Shown here: positions 9,591-20,290 of the stretch, piece after piece | Layout of the letters: every line of letters begins with the position of its first letter | How positions within the stretch are numbered: position 1 is the stretch's first letter | NCBI GenBank assembly: GCA_022925895.1 | Contig: JAKSYS010000478.1 | Location: 1-49,649 of the forward strand | DNA from: Fragilaria crotonensis | Taxonomy: Eukaryota; Bacillariophyta; Fragilariophyceae; Fragilariales; Fragilariaceae | Length of the DNA stretch: 49,649 nucleotides | Direction: 5' to 3' | Translations under genes and position numbers: made by a program | The notes under the pieces: model-generated | The model's input: only the letters and a program-made list of their open reading frames with translations | The model's database searches: none | What the model was told of the DNA's origin: nothing

Positions 9591-11469
9591 GGGATCATCT
9601 GGAAATATTCAATTGCATCAGTGCTGGGAGGTGAGTGTGACATGGAGGGTACAAAATCATTGTCAGTCAGTGATGGGTTGATTTCCATTTGGGGCAAGTT
9701 GGTATCAGGCCAGATTGTTGGTGGTCCATTGTTAAAGACAGGGTTGGTGTTTGATGAAGCAAGGAAGGCTTGATGGTAATGAGTTGTTTCAGCATGAGGT
9801 GAAGATGAATCAGTGACAAAATAAGCTCTGTGATTTCTGGGAGCAGTGTTCTCATTATTGGTTGGTGATCTTGGGTTTCCTCCATTTCTGTTATTGGTGT
9901 TCTGAGGTCTGTTAGTTGCAGTTGGGCATTGTCTTGCATAGTGACCAGTTCTTCCACAATTGTTACAAACTATGTTGGTGGCATTATTGGGTGAAGGATT
10001 TGGCCGAAATGGGGTGGAATTGCTCTGCGGTCGACGCTGGTTATTGGAATTTGATGAGGTTGGTCGCAAGGGCGGTCGGTTGCCATGATCGGTCTAGGTG
10101 GCGGAGCGTTGCGACGATTGTTTTGGTGATTGTTCGGACGGTTTGAATGCTGATTTTGGTTGCTCTGGGGTCTGATTGGTGGCCGATTGCTGCTGCTGTT
10201 TTGTTGGGTATAAGGTCGCAAAATTGAGCTGAGAGCTTGATGTTGTCGCGGGGTGAATTGTTTCTGGAAAGTCGGACGATGGGTGGGACGATGGAATTGT
10301 TGACGGGCAGCATTGGCATGTTGGTTATAATTGCGTTGATTTTGTGATGGCAAAGTTAGGCGCGGGATTCGTCAATATTCAAAAGATGGCTCTCAAGTTC
10401 GGAGAAAGCGGGCAATTCTTCATCGTTAAGTTCGGCTCTGCGGAGGTCGGCATCAAAACGTTGGTAAGAGGCAGCATAAAAATGGTGATTGCTTCCACCG
10501 CGAATGGCTCTTTTAATAAGATCTGCGTCAGTATTGGGAATGCCGGCGTGGTAGCAATCGCGCGTCAAAACTCGGATGCGATTCAAATAGGAGGTTGCAA
10601 CTTCATTGTGGCCTTGTTTGATTGAGTAAAAGGCTTCTCTTGTGCGTTCAACATGATCTGGGGTAAGCGGGGCACAATGTCGGCGGAGAGTAAAGATTGC
10701 AGTTCTGGCATCTGGTGGGCCATCAATAATGTGTTTCTGGCAAGGGTCACAAACATGTGTAAAGATTAGGTTGTAAATTGCAGTGCCAATGAAGGGATGG
10801 GAGTAGGAAATCTGTTTGGGCCAAAGATCGAAGACTTGGCGTGTCCAGGGAGAGATGTTACAAACGATGCGGAGGTTATCCATGAAGGCATTGAATTGTC
10901 GGCGTCGGGCGACAAGATCGGTTGGATAAGAAAGTTTGCGGAGATTGGCATTTTTGGCATATTTCAAAAGGGTTTTAGTTAAATCTTCAATGGGTGGATA
11001 AGTGAAGTCAGTTCTGGTTGAAGAAGTTAGTGCATCTGGGGATTGCAAAGGGATCTGAGGAGGGTCATCCTGTTGGTCTTCATTGTCTTCATCATCAGTA
11101 AAGAATGTTTCATGAATTGGAGGGTAGGCAAAAGTTGGATGCTTTGCAGGTTTGTCCTTTGCTGCAGGTTTGGAAGGATTGTCTGTCTTTGGTGAAGAGG
11201 ATGTTTCAATTTGGGTGTCTGGTTGCACAGATTTTGGAGACAGAATTTGTGTTACAGTTCGTGAAAGGCGTTTCAAAGGGTTTTCGGCAGGTGTGTCAAT
11301 TTCTTGAGCTTGGACGTCAGAAGATGGCTGATTTGCATCAATATTTGGCGTTTCGTGTCGGGAAATGTCAGTTTCGGAAGAATTGTCAGAGTATCTGGAT
11401 CTGCAGTTTCTGGTTCAATTTCAGGGGATTTTCTTCTTGAAGAGACGATCTACGGGTGCGGACAACCAT
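9539..11469 (-). CDS. Copia-1 gag with CCHC zinc knuckle (frame breaks)
   Basis: The capsid-like part is 10356-11276, a helix-rich region with LRKLSYPTDLVARRRQF and AFYSIKQGHNEVATSYLNRI resembling retrotransposon gag helices. It is followed by an Asn/Gln/Pro/Arg-rich tail (9970-10353) and a zinc knuckle CNNCGRTGHYARQC at about 9925-9965, in a third frame. A plausible initiator ATG is at 11469 (MVVRTRRSSLQEENP), and the N-terminal 60 residues switch frame twice. Gag packages the RNA and forms virus-like particles. It precedes the protease in the usual way, so the ORFs further upstream are extra. Confidence 0.85.
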
Positions 11470-11646
11470 AAGGGCTGTGTGTTCACAAAAGATGATTCTT
11501 GTTTGTCCAATTGAAATCTTACTACATTACAATTACTGCTGTCCATTCTTGTAGCATTTACACCAATGTGTCTGTACAGGCAAGAAGGATCAGGTAAGTT
11601 GCAAGTAGTAACCTGGTTGTTAAAGAGACTAGTGTTCACACCAGAC

Positions 11647-14600
11647 TCACCAGGGGTTGCTCAAGATATTGGGTTCAGAGTCTTTGATGAAAGGATATTC
11701 AGGATGATTGTGTTGTTGCCAATAATATGAAAATGGATTGTGAGTGATCTGAGACAATGGGTTGCTGAGGGCATTCTCAAGGTGTGGGAGAGCCCAGGAT
11801 CCATAAACATCGGTGGATCCACGTTTTGTAGTAATCACTTGGATGAGGCGAGTTGCAAGAGACAAGGGAATGGTTTTTGGATCATCAATGACATGATAAA
11901 CAGGGTTTGGTTGGCGCCAGAGTTGGCTAGGATTGTTGGGGCAAGTCCAGGGATTGGCAGCATAACAGGTGTTCATTGGAATACAGGCTTGATCATTGAA
12001 AAGCTGTTGGACTGTTGTGGTTGTGTAGGGTTTGATGGTCCCATTGTGTTGATGAAAGATGATTGGTTTGTTCTCCTTGTTGTAAATAATAGGGAAAGTG
12101 TGAGCACTTGGCAATGGAATAGGAAGCTCAGTTGGGGATCCTGGAGTGTAAGAAGGAGTTGACTGATGCTCTTGGGTGTTGCCTTGGTAGATAAGGACTT
12201 TGATTGGCAAGGGTGTTTGAGGTAGGACACATTGAGGGTCAGTGACATTGATGTTGGAAACAACTCTGAACATGGTGTATTCATGATCTGGCAGGAAATC
12301 AATGGAATGGTTGATGGTATCTGTCTTGATGGGGTCAAAGTTGGACTTAAGGGTTGCATAATCACAGTTTCCAATTGGGATGGTGAAGTTCTGAAGATCA
12401 TTGGAAGTGAGCGGACGGCAGATGACAAAGTTGACGGCAATAGCAGTGGCTTTTGAATGCATGATTGATAACTGTTCAGGTGTAGGGGATGTGGCCATTG
12501 GGAAGGCTGAGCAATTGTGATTCATGAGAAGATCAACAGGAGGAAGGGAACCAATGTAGATGTTTGAGGGTTGCAAATGTAAGTCATCTCCAGTTGTGAG
12601 TTTGGCAGTCAAAGTTGCATGTTGGCGGAGTGTTGCTGAGATTAAGACACGGGCAACATGGGAAGCAGATGGAGATATTCCAGTTGTAGGTTCTCCAAAA
12701 CCGTTGACAAGCGGTGAATGAGTGAATGCAATGAGGGATGCAGAGTCCAAATGTGCAGGGTTTGAATATGGGAAGTCCTGGTGCTGTCCAAAGTGGTATC
12801 ATAGGGACTGGGAGTCAATTGCTGATCTTGGAAGAATTTGATAATGAAGCGCGGGACATCTCTGAAGTTACTTCGGTTCGGGAAAAGTCGTAGAGCGGTC
12901 GCAAAAGTTGGGATATTGCGAATGATATCAGCAAGTTCTGGGGGTTGGTGAGGGCATGAAGATGTTTGTCCCTGAATATAAATGTGGATGAGGTACATCA
13001 TTTTGAAGGCATAAAGGATGGATAGGGAGCATTCATGTCCAAAGGATCCAGGTTCATAGTCACTCAAAAGGGATACAAATAGTGATGGGGTGCCATTAGT
13101 GAGTTGAGATCTGTGCTCAGAAGAAAGATTGTCCATGACCAAATTGGTTGTTCTGTTGAAAGTGTGTTGGATGCATTGAATGAATTCCTCTTGATTGGGG
13201 TCTTTGTCAGATCCAGCAATGAGAATGGGATAAAGGTTGCACATCAGGTGGCGAAGATGTTCGGTCGTCAAGTCGCGAATGCATTGTTTGGTGACTGGAT
13301 TTGACTGAATATAACGTAGGCAGAAGCTTGCAGCTGTGATACTTGAATCAACACATGTTGGAAGGTTGCACATGGTGATTGGCCCATTGATATCATCTTG
13401 AAGAGTTGCATCAGCATAGAAAAGAAGTGAGGCATGTGGATTGGTTCTGGAATCCAAATCAGAATGGTGTTGCAAAAGGGGACATGATGGATTGGGTCCA
13501 AGACATTGTCTTCAGGGCAAGGGTGTGCAGTTTGTCAAGGCGATATGGAAGCTCCAAAGTTTCATCATCATCAGATAGTTCAAGAAATGCTGTGATTCCA
13601 GTTGATGTGGAAAGGCAATCAAAGGTACTGTCATTGCTGCTGCTCAAATTGGAAAACAAGGGACTGAAAAGTTCTGAATTGAGACTGATTGCTGGAGAAG
13701 GTGGTGCATCAAGATTCCTAGGTCCAGAGGTGTTGAAGGTTTTCAAATAATTGATCTGACATGATTGGGTTCTGTTTTTGCTTGAAGGAGTTGAAGGGGT
13801 CTCAGTTTCATCATCATCAATTGAAATGGTGAATGGGATTGCAGCATTGATAGGTGGCTTGACATAAAAGGGTTGGCAACATTGATGGGAGTTGCAAATT
13901 GCTTGGACTTGGTTGGGGTAGAGGCCTTGCTGGTCTTGGAATATTTTTCGTCATTTTTATTTTTGGTAGCTTTTCTGGTTGTCATCCTGTCCATGAGAGT
14001 TAGGGAATCCAAAGTTTTAACTGTGAAGGAATCTGGGATAAATGAGCTGGTGTCTGTGCTGTCATCATTGTCTGAGGAATCTGGGACTGAGTAGGAGAGT
14101 TTTGAATCATTGGGAGTGCATCAAGTTGTTTTGGAGATTCCTTTTTGTCGCCGTTGCTTTGTTCTTCAACTTCAACTTCAATGGGAACTTTTTGTGCTTT
14201 GGTGGGCGGCAGTGTCTGATCGCGAACGGAAAGGCATAATTGTTTGGGACACGGGCAGTAGATGGAGAAGACACTTGAAGCATTAACTACGTCACTATCG
14301 TCGTCGTCATCGTCATCCATATCGTCATCGCGATAAATGTTGGTCGTGGAGCGCGCTGGAATGTCGTCAGACGCGTCAGTCATTTCGTCATCGTCCACGG
14401 GATCGCCGTTGTAATTAGGAACACGAGCATGGCCGTTAGGTTGGTCACGAGTTGGACGTTGGTAATTAGGAGAGGGGACGTCAGAAGGCGGGGTTGGCGC
14501 GCGCGGACGGATAGGCGTGGGTAGGATTTCAAAACCGGTCGGACGCAAGATGACGTTTGCGTTATGGGGAAAAATATGGACGGACGGGCTGCCAAATGTC

Positions 14601-15741
14601 GCAGCTGCAGTACTGAAAGAGATCTGTACGATCGTCGTAGAAAGGTCATTGGCAGTTCGGCGCGGGGGTCCAATGTGTCCCAAGTCCAGGACTCTTGGGA
14701 GCTGATGGTGCGAATCACCACGATCATGGTCGTGGTCGGAAATTGGGAAATGGGGGTTCGCCATGGGGTCGTTTTGAGCGGCGATATCTCCGGATTGGTC
14801 GCTCCGATTTTCGTAAGTGGGAGCTCTTTTTGCAGGTCTTGGAGCGCCGGAGGAGTTTCTGACTTTACTTTTTGTCGTGTGAAGGTCCGAACGCCCAACG
14901 AAATTGATTTGTTGACTTCCACATTCACGAACATATTGGCGGGTTTTATAACGAATCTCTGGTTGTTTTTGCGTCTGAAAACGCATTCTTTTCGCAGGGG
15001 AAGCATCAGGGGAGGAGGCGGGGACGTCTGAGTCATCGAATTGTCGCTTCCTGGTGGATTTTGGGCGGGTGGGAGCAGGAATCTTGCGGTCGTCGTCACT
15101 GCGAACGCTGTAGTCGTCATCTTGGTCGTCGTCGTCGACGTCGCTTTCGTCGAATAAGTCTGTCTGGGGTTGGTAACTGCGAATAGGGGAAGGATGGTGA
15201 GTGCCCTGGATGTCTGGAATGTACTCCTGCTTGATTCTCATTACTTTATGAGTGTTTGAGCGCTCTGCAGTCGCGCTATCGATGGCCTCGGCGTTGCTAG
15301 CCGCTTCATCGTTGTCGTCGTCGTCGGTTTCGGTGGCCCTGAATGTTTTGTTGCGCCCAATAGGAGTTGTAAGGATGCCCTGGATGTATGGATGAGTCTT
15401 TTGGTTGTAGTTGGTGGCGCGGGAAGACTTGTTGTTGCGCTCGGAGTTGGCGCGTTCGATGGCCTCGGCGATGACGGCCGCTTCATCGGTGTCGGATTCG
15501 TAGGTAATTGCAGCATGGTAGTGGGAAGCTTCTTCTTTTTCATTGTAGTTTGTTGATTGCCCAGTTTGGCTCTCTTAGAGCGAGTTAGATAGAGGGTGGG
15601 ATGGGTGGGCGTAGCGGCAGGAATGTTGACATCTGCGCTGATGACGACTGGAGGCTCCGTTTCGGAGGCAAGAAAGGGGGACGAGTCCTTCTTCTTCGAC
15701 TTCTTGTCGGCTTTCGTAAGGTTGAAGCGAATGGTGGGCAT
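11647..15741 (-). CDS. Copia-1 extra ORF region upstream of gag, unknown function (frame breaks)
   Basis: A 4.1-kb coding-like tract starting at an ATG at 15741 (MPTIRFNLTKADKKSKKKD) and ending NILSNPW at 11647. It reads as one long ORF of roughly 1,350 residues with about five frame changes. Segments: 15241-15741 (basic Lys-rich start, then two copies of an AEAI(E/D)...ER module); 14000-15241 (Pro/Asp-rich, with Asp runs and basic NLS-like stretches STRKRQF and PAKRMRF); 13459-14012; 12642-13475 (helical, several Cys, no transmembrane segment); and 11647-12750 (beta-rich looking, ending in Pro/Thr-rich sequence). I recognise no domain. The position between primer site and gag is abnormal for Copia. 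Env-like genes of Copia elements usually lie after pol. Confidence 0.6.
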
Positions 15742-15967
15742 GGTGGGTGGGGCTGAAATGCTGCTGAAAGGGCTGGGGCTGCTGTTAACTAAGTTCTTAA
15801 ATATTTGTGTGCACTTTGAATCTGGGGGGAGCTCTGTTGAAAAATTCTGTTATTTTCAGTTGCTTCAGATCTGACAGTTTAGATGGAAGCATAACTGAAT
15901 TCCTGAGCCTAACTAACCTGAAGGTATCAGAGTTAAAAAGGGCAGAGGACGCCTGCCTAAGTCGGTT
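15742..15967 (-). other. Copia-1 leader between primer site and first ORF
   Basis: Short untranslated leader of the element. One frame is open through it because the LTR-borne ORF (start 16477) reads across the LTR end and primer site and stops at 15797. Confidence 0.6.
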
Positions 15968-16477
15968 GATTCTAGGCGAGTGAACCATGATAGATTCTGC
16001 GTGCGAGCGCGGAGTGGAGGCCAGACCATGGTTAAATCGGGCGCACGTCAGACCGGGGTCGCAGGCAGGTGGTGACGTCACGGTGACGGTATCGGTCGCT
16101 ACAGTACGAACGTTGGCCGGTGCTACGGTTTCAGGACTACTGGATGCTACGCTAGCGGCAGAGGAAGCGGGAGTGCTAGTAGCAAACGCGACAGTATACG
16201 CGTGGGAGTCTACTGGACGGGTATACTGAGCTACGGTATGACTAGGCGTAACTACAGTACATGTAGACGTAGACACAGTGCTAGTAGGCGAAGCAACTGT
16301 GCTAGTATCTGTAGGTACGATGCAAGTAGATGGTGCTACGTTGCGCGTAGGTGACACTACAGTATGTGGACGTGGGTGGAGTCCTACGGTGACGTCGGTA
16401 GCCAAGTGGGTACTAGTACACTGGCTATCGCTACAGGGGGACTGAACCATGATGACGGCGGGTAAAAAAGTCGTCAT
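15797..16477 (-). CDS. Thr/Val/Ser-rich 7-residue-repeat ORF in the Copia-1 LTR
   Basis: A 226-residue open frame within the 5' LTR. It has about 14 seven-residue repeats such as SPTSTVS, TSTCTVV, TPSHTVA, encoded by 21-bp tandem units. In the 3' LTR the same frame (5443-4949, 164 residues) is open, with an altered start because of homopolymer indels. In the 5' LTR it reads past the LTR end into the leader. It may be only a by-product of the 21-bp array having a length divisible by three. Translation is unproven. Confidence 0.3.
   Translation of the reverse strand: MTTFLPAVIMVQSPCSDSQCTSTHLATDVTVGLHPRPHTVVSPTRNVAPSTCIVPTDTSTVASPTSTVSTSTCTVVTPSHTVAQYTRPVDSHAYTVAFATSTPASSAASVASSSPETVAPANVRTVATDTVTVTSPPACDPGLTCARFNHGLASTPRSHAESIMVHSPRINRLRQASSALFNSDTFRLVRLRNSVMLPSKLSDLKQLKITEFFNRAPPRFKVHTNI
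15968..15987 (-). promoter_or_regulatory. Copia-1 primer binding site matching a tRNA 3' end
   Basis: The plus strand reads GATTCTAGGCGAGTGAACCA and abuts the LTR. It parses as the end of a T-loop, T-stem CTAGG, acceptor strand CGAGTGA, discriminator A and CCA. A tRNA with this 3' end would pair with the element RNA over at least 16-20 bases and prime minus-strand DNA. The CCA agrees with a mature tRNA. I cannot assign the amino acid. Confidence 0.85.
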
Positions 16478-16891
16478 GGTCAGTTACGCTGCGAGTAAAA
16501 TTGTACATTGTTAAAATCGGTGGCCGGACTAAATAAATTTACAGGTTGACAAATTTGTGAGAAAATCGTTGATCACAAGTGAGTGATCAACTTCGTTTGA
16601 TGAGTGTTTCTGAGGAACACTCAGGAACACAAATGAAACGGTGCACGTCTGAAGAGTGCACGTCTGAAAAGGTGTACGTCTGAAGAGGTCGTACGAGGCC
16701 GAGCGTTGGGCGAGAAAATGGTCGTTTATGCAACGAACGACATGAAAACGATCGTTACAATTTCCGAGTGGGATATGATTCCCGTACGACAGTAACGATA
16801 CAACGTATACTGTTTACTAGCCTAATGTGAAGTGTCGCACTGAATAATGTAGATAGTAAAAATACGTAGGAGCGGTACTAAAAGTCTGTCA
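15988..16891 (-). repeat. Copia-1 5' LTR (904 bp)
   Basis: Matches 4957-5857 apart from one G insertion, one AA insertion and one T/G change, all near 16433-16495. Ends are TG...CA, and the TGGAG duplication follows at 16892. Confidence 0.95.
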
Positions 16892-17239
16892 TGGAGTGAC
16901 AGGTAACAGTGCATAGTAAATGCATTTCGACCGGAATAGGAATCCAGAATCTTTATCATGAAATCAAGAACTGGAACATTGAGTCAAGCATTCGTGGTTC
17001 ACTCATCTTTTGGATGAGTTCTTCCTTCCTCCGAACGTCAGTTTCTGCACGCGACCGTGCCGATTCTTGACATGTGCTGGATGATGGCTATTGATTCTGG
17101 TTGATGTGTGGATGCCGAGTTTATAACAACAATAATACAGAATCGAATTCTTCATCTACTCAGTACACTATCGAAACAGTGCCGCGCCGTCTCGTCACTG
17201 TAACTGCCTCATACCATAACTATCCACTTTCAACAAAGA
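16892..17239. other. Host promoter region of the leucyl-tRNA synthetase
   Basis: Begins with the right TGGAG target-site copy. The remaining approximately 340 bp hold no gene. The Copia-1 insertion lies only about 350 bp upstream of the synthetase start. Confidence 0.6.
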
Positions 17240-20200
17240 ATGAAACTCATCGTCGTCATGATTTGGATGCTTCGGATCACGACCGTGAGTGCCTTTCGTC
17301 CGGCGCCTCCGAGGTTTCACCCGTCGTCGCACATGATGAGGCTCTTTTCCTCACAAGCGTCGACTCCGATTGACGGAACCACGCCATTGTCATCGCAATA
17401 TCCCTTTGCACAAGTTGAACCCAAATGGCAAGCCTTTTGGGAAGAAAATCAGACATTCCGTACACCCGAACGATCTCCTGACAAGGAAAAGAAGTATGTT
17501 CTAGATATGTTCCCCTACCCTTCGGGAGCTGGTTTGCATGTTGGACATCCTGAGGGATACACTGGTACGTTCACAACACACAAACATCGCACTTGATGAT
17601 CCACAAATTACAATCGTCTCAACCCCTTTGTCTCCTTCGTTTGCGTGTATTTCTGTTCTCTACTTGTTTGTATGTATACACATATGCGTGCGTGCATACA
17701 CTCACGTACAGCATCGGATGTGATGGCTCGGTATTGGCGAATGAAGGGATTCGATGTCTTACATCCAATTGGTTGGGACAGTTTCGGACTACCAGCCGAA
17801 CAATTTGCGATCCAAACGGGGGCCAAGCCAGCAGAGACGACAGCTGCCAACATTCAGAACTTTAAACGACAATTGAAAATGTTGGGCTTTTCTTACGATT
17901 GGGATCGGGAGATTGCGACAACGGACATTGAATATGTCAAGTGGACACAATGGATCTTTCTTCAAGTGAGTATTACTGCCAAATCTTGTCGTTATGAATT
18001 TCTAATCACGACGCTCGATGAATTGCGTAATACTCACATTGGCGTGTTTTTGCGTGTGCGTCTTTTTATAGTTGTTCAAGAAAGGATTGGCAATGCAAAG
18101 CTCTGTTAGTGTCAACTGGTGCCCCGCACTTGGAACTGTCCTGGCAAACGAAGAGGTCATCAATGGGTTAAGTGAGCGAGGCGATCATCCAGTCCAACGT
18201 TTGCCGTTGCGACAATGGATTCTGAAAATCACTCAATATGCGGATCGACTCGAAGAAGGACTTGAGGGATTGGAGTGGCCGTCCGGGACCATGGTTGCCC
18301 AAAAACAATGGATTGGAAAATCGGTAGGATGTAAGATTGATTTTCCTGTCGATGCAAGTCCGAATGATGAGGTACGTTCAAGATTCTGGGTACTCGTACA
18401 TATACTTTCTACGACACGTCAAGGAAGGTAACAAGCATTTTCATTTTTGTTTTCTAACAAACACTCAAATGTGCGTCCACGCGCGTTGCGCTGTTCGTGC
18501 TTGTTATCGCTTCAGATTATTACGGTCTTTACAACTCGTGCCGATACCCTCTTGGGTGTGACATACGTGACGTTGGCTCCCGAGCATCCCCTCATATCGG
18601 CAGTAACATCAGACGCCCAACGCGAGGAAGTGGATGCGTACGTTGCTGCAACATCATCGCGATCTGATTTAGACCGCACGTCCTCCAAGGAAAAGTCTGG
18701 AGTGTTTACTGGTGGATATGCTATTCATCCGCTCACCGGAGACAAGGTTCCCATTTGGGTAGGCGACTATGTGCTCGGCTCGTACGGGACTGGAGCCGTC
18801 ATGGCGGTACCTGCACACGATGTGCGTGATTTCGAGTTTGCCCAGAAGTTTGGCCTTGGTATCAAGTGGGTGGTGAAACCTACAAAGGGCGAACATAGCG
18901 AGGAAGATGGTGCCTTTACAGACGTTGGAGTCACTATCAATAGCGGAGAATTTGACGGCTTGACAACCGACGAGGCAAAGGTCAAGGTAGCGAACAAACT
19001 GGAAGAAATCAATCGAGGTGGACCGCAAATCACTTACAAACTTCGGGACTGGGTGTTTTCGAGACAACGTTATTGGGGAGAACCAATTCCAATCTACTTT
19101 CCAGTTGACTTCCCTGAGGGGGTCGATCCTACGACACAAGATCCAAAAGTGGATGGATGTGAGCACACCATTAGATACGACGTATCTATTCCAGTAGACG
19201 AAGCCGACTTGCCATTGGTGTTGCCAGAAATGGATGATTTCAAACCCGGTGATGATCCAGCCGGGTGTCTCGCAAGAGCGAAGGACTGGCGATATTTTCA
19301 AAAGGATGGCAAGTGGTATGCTAGAGAAACGAATACGATGCCTCAATGGGCTGGAAGCTGTTGGTATTACTTCCGATACATGGATCCAAAGAACGACGAG
19401 TTGGCATTTAGTGCCAAGGCCGATCAGGATTGGATGCCTGTTGATCTGTATGTGGGCGGAGCCGAGCATGCTGTGCTGCACCTTTTGTACGCCCGCTTTT
19501 GGCATCAAGTGTTGTTTGATCTTGGATACACACAGCATCGCGAACCTTTCCAGAAGCTGGTTCATCAGGGCATGATCCTTGGAAGCGACGGAGAGAAAAT
19601 GTCGAAAAGTCGAGGGAACGTTGTGAACCCTGATGATATAGTCACCGCGCAGGGAGCCGACGCCCTTAGATTGTATGAAATGTTTATGGGGCCACTAGAA
19701 GCCGTCAAACCTTGGCAGACAAGTCAAGTTGCCGGTGTTGTTCGATTTCAAAACCGTTTGTACAACGTTGTTCAGACGGCAGTTACGTCTGGCGTCGAGG
19801 AGATGGATGATGAAACGAAGCGACTCCTCCATAAGACTATGAAGAAGGTTTCTACTGATATTGACGCAATGGCCTTCAACACAGCAATCTCAGCTATGAT
19901 GGTCCTAACAAATCATTTGGCTGGCCTTAAGGAGAATGTCCCCAGGGAAGCTGTCGAAAAGCTGGTCCTCATGGTATCGCCGGTAGCTCCTCACTTGGGT
20001 GAAGAATGCTGGAGACTATTGGGCCACGAGCATTCGTTAGCGTTCGAGCCCTGGGTCGAGTACGACGAGGCGTTGTGCTTTGATGATACCGTGGCCATGG
20101 GTGTGCAAGTCAACGGCAAAACTAGGGCTGAAATCCAAATCGCGGTTGATGCTGATCAAGAAACAGCAATGGCAGCCGCTTTTGACCAAGTGAAAGTAAA

Positions 20201-20276
20201 AGCGCAACTGGAGGGAAAGGATATCAAGAAAGTCATATATGTTGCTGGTCGAATTCTCAATATTGTTGCTAAGTGA
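17240..20276 (+). CDS. leuS: Leucyl-tRNA synthetase, bacterial type, plastid-targeted (four exons)
   Basis: Exons 17240-17564, 17712-17965, 18072-18371 and 18516-20276 are joined by GT-AG introns of 147, 106 and 144 bp. They give an intact 879-residue protein, close to the roughly 860 of bacterial LeuRS. It has the class I HIGH variant in [12 protein letters not shown], the CP1 editing domain ([33 protein letters not shown]), and KMSKS in [14 protein letters not shown], followed by the anticodon-binding and C-terminal tRNA-binding domains. The N terminus is a signal peptide followed by [11 protein letters not shown], the bipartite plastid motif of diatoms with Phe at +1. A second Met pair ([10 protein letters not shown]) could start a mitochondrial form. 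It charges organellar tRNA-Leu. The gene ends 14 bp from the convergent gene at 20291. Confidence 0.95.
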
Positions 20277-20290
20277 CCATAAGACATGAT

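Larger units (their letters stand above)
4957..16891 (-). mobile_element. Copia-1: full-length 11.9-kb Copia LTR retrotransposon
   Basis: Bounded by 901/904-bp LTRs with TG...CA ends and a TGGAG duplication. On the minus strand the order is: 5' LTR (right), tRNA primer site, leader, a 4.1-kb extra ORF region, gag with a CCHC zinc knuckle, DSGA protease, DD35E integrase, reverse transcriptase, RNase H, polypurine tract, 3' LTR. Integrase before RT defines Copia (Pseudoviridae). I see one substitution and two short homopolymer indels between the LTRs, so the insertion is young. Yet gag and pol need several single-base shifts to read through. The size and the pre-gag ORF are unusual for Copia. 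It lies between the dioxygenase and the leucyl-tRNA synthetase and probably separates their promoters. Confidence 0.95.

Noticed and set aside
11647-15741. Envelope gene in Copia-1
   Set aside because: No signal peptide or transmembrane segment is seen, and the position is 5' of gag.
15968-15987. A tRNA gene at the Copia-1 LTR border
   Set aside because: Only the 3' end matches, no cloverleaf 5' half precedes it, and its position abutting the LTR identifies it as a primer site.
4957-16891. Copia-1 as a Gypsy element
   Set aside because: Integrase precedes reverse transcriptase and the RT is the RVT_2 (Copia) type.
18669-19565. 298-codon minus-strand open frame inside leuS exon 4
   Set aside because: It is the shadow of a well-conserved coding exon, and its peptide shows no domain.
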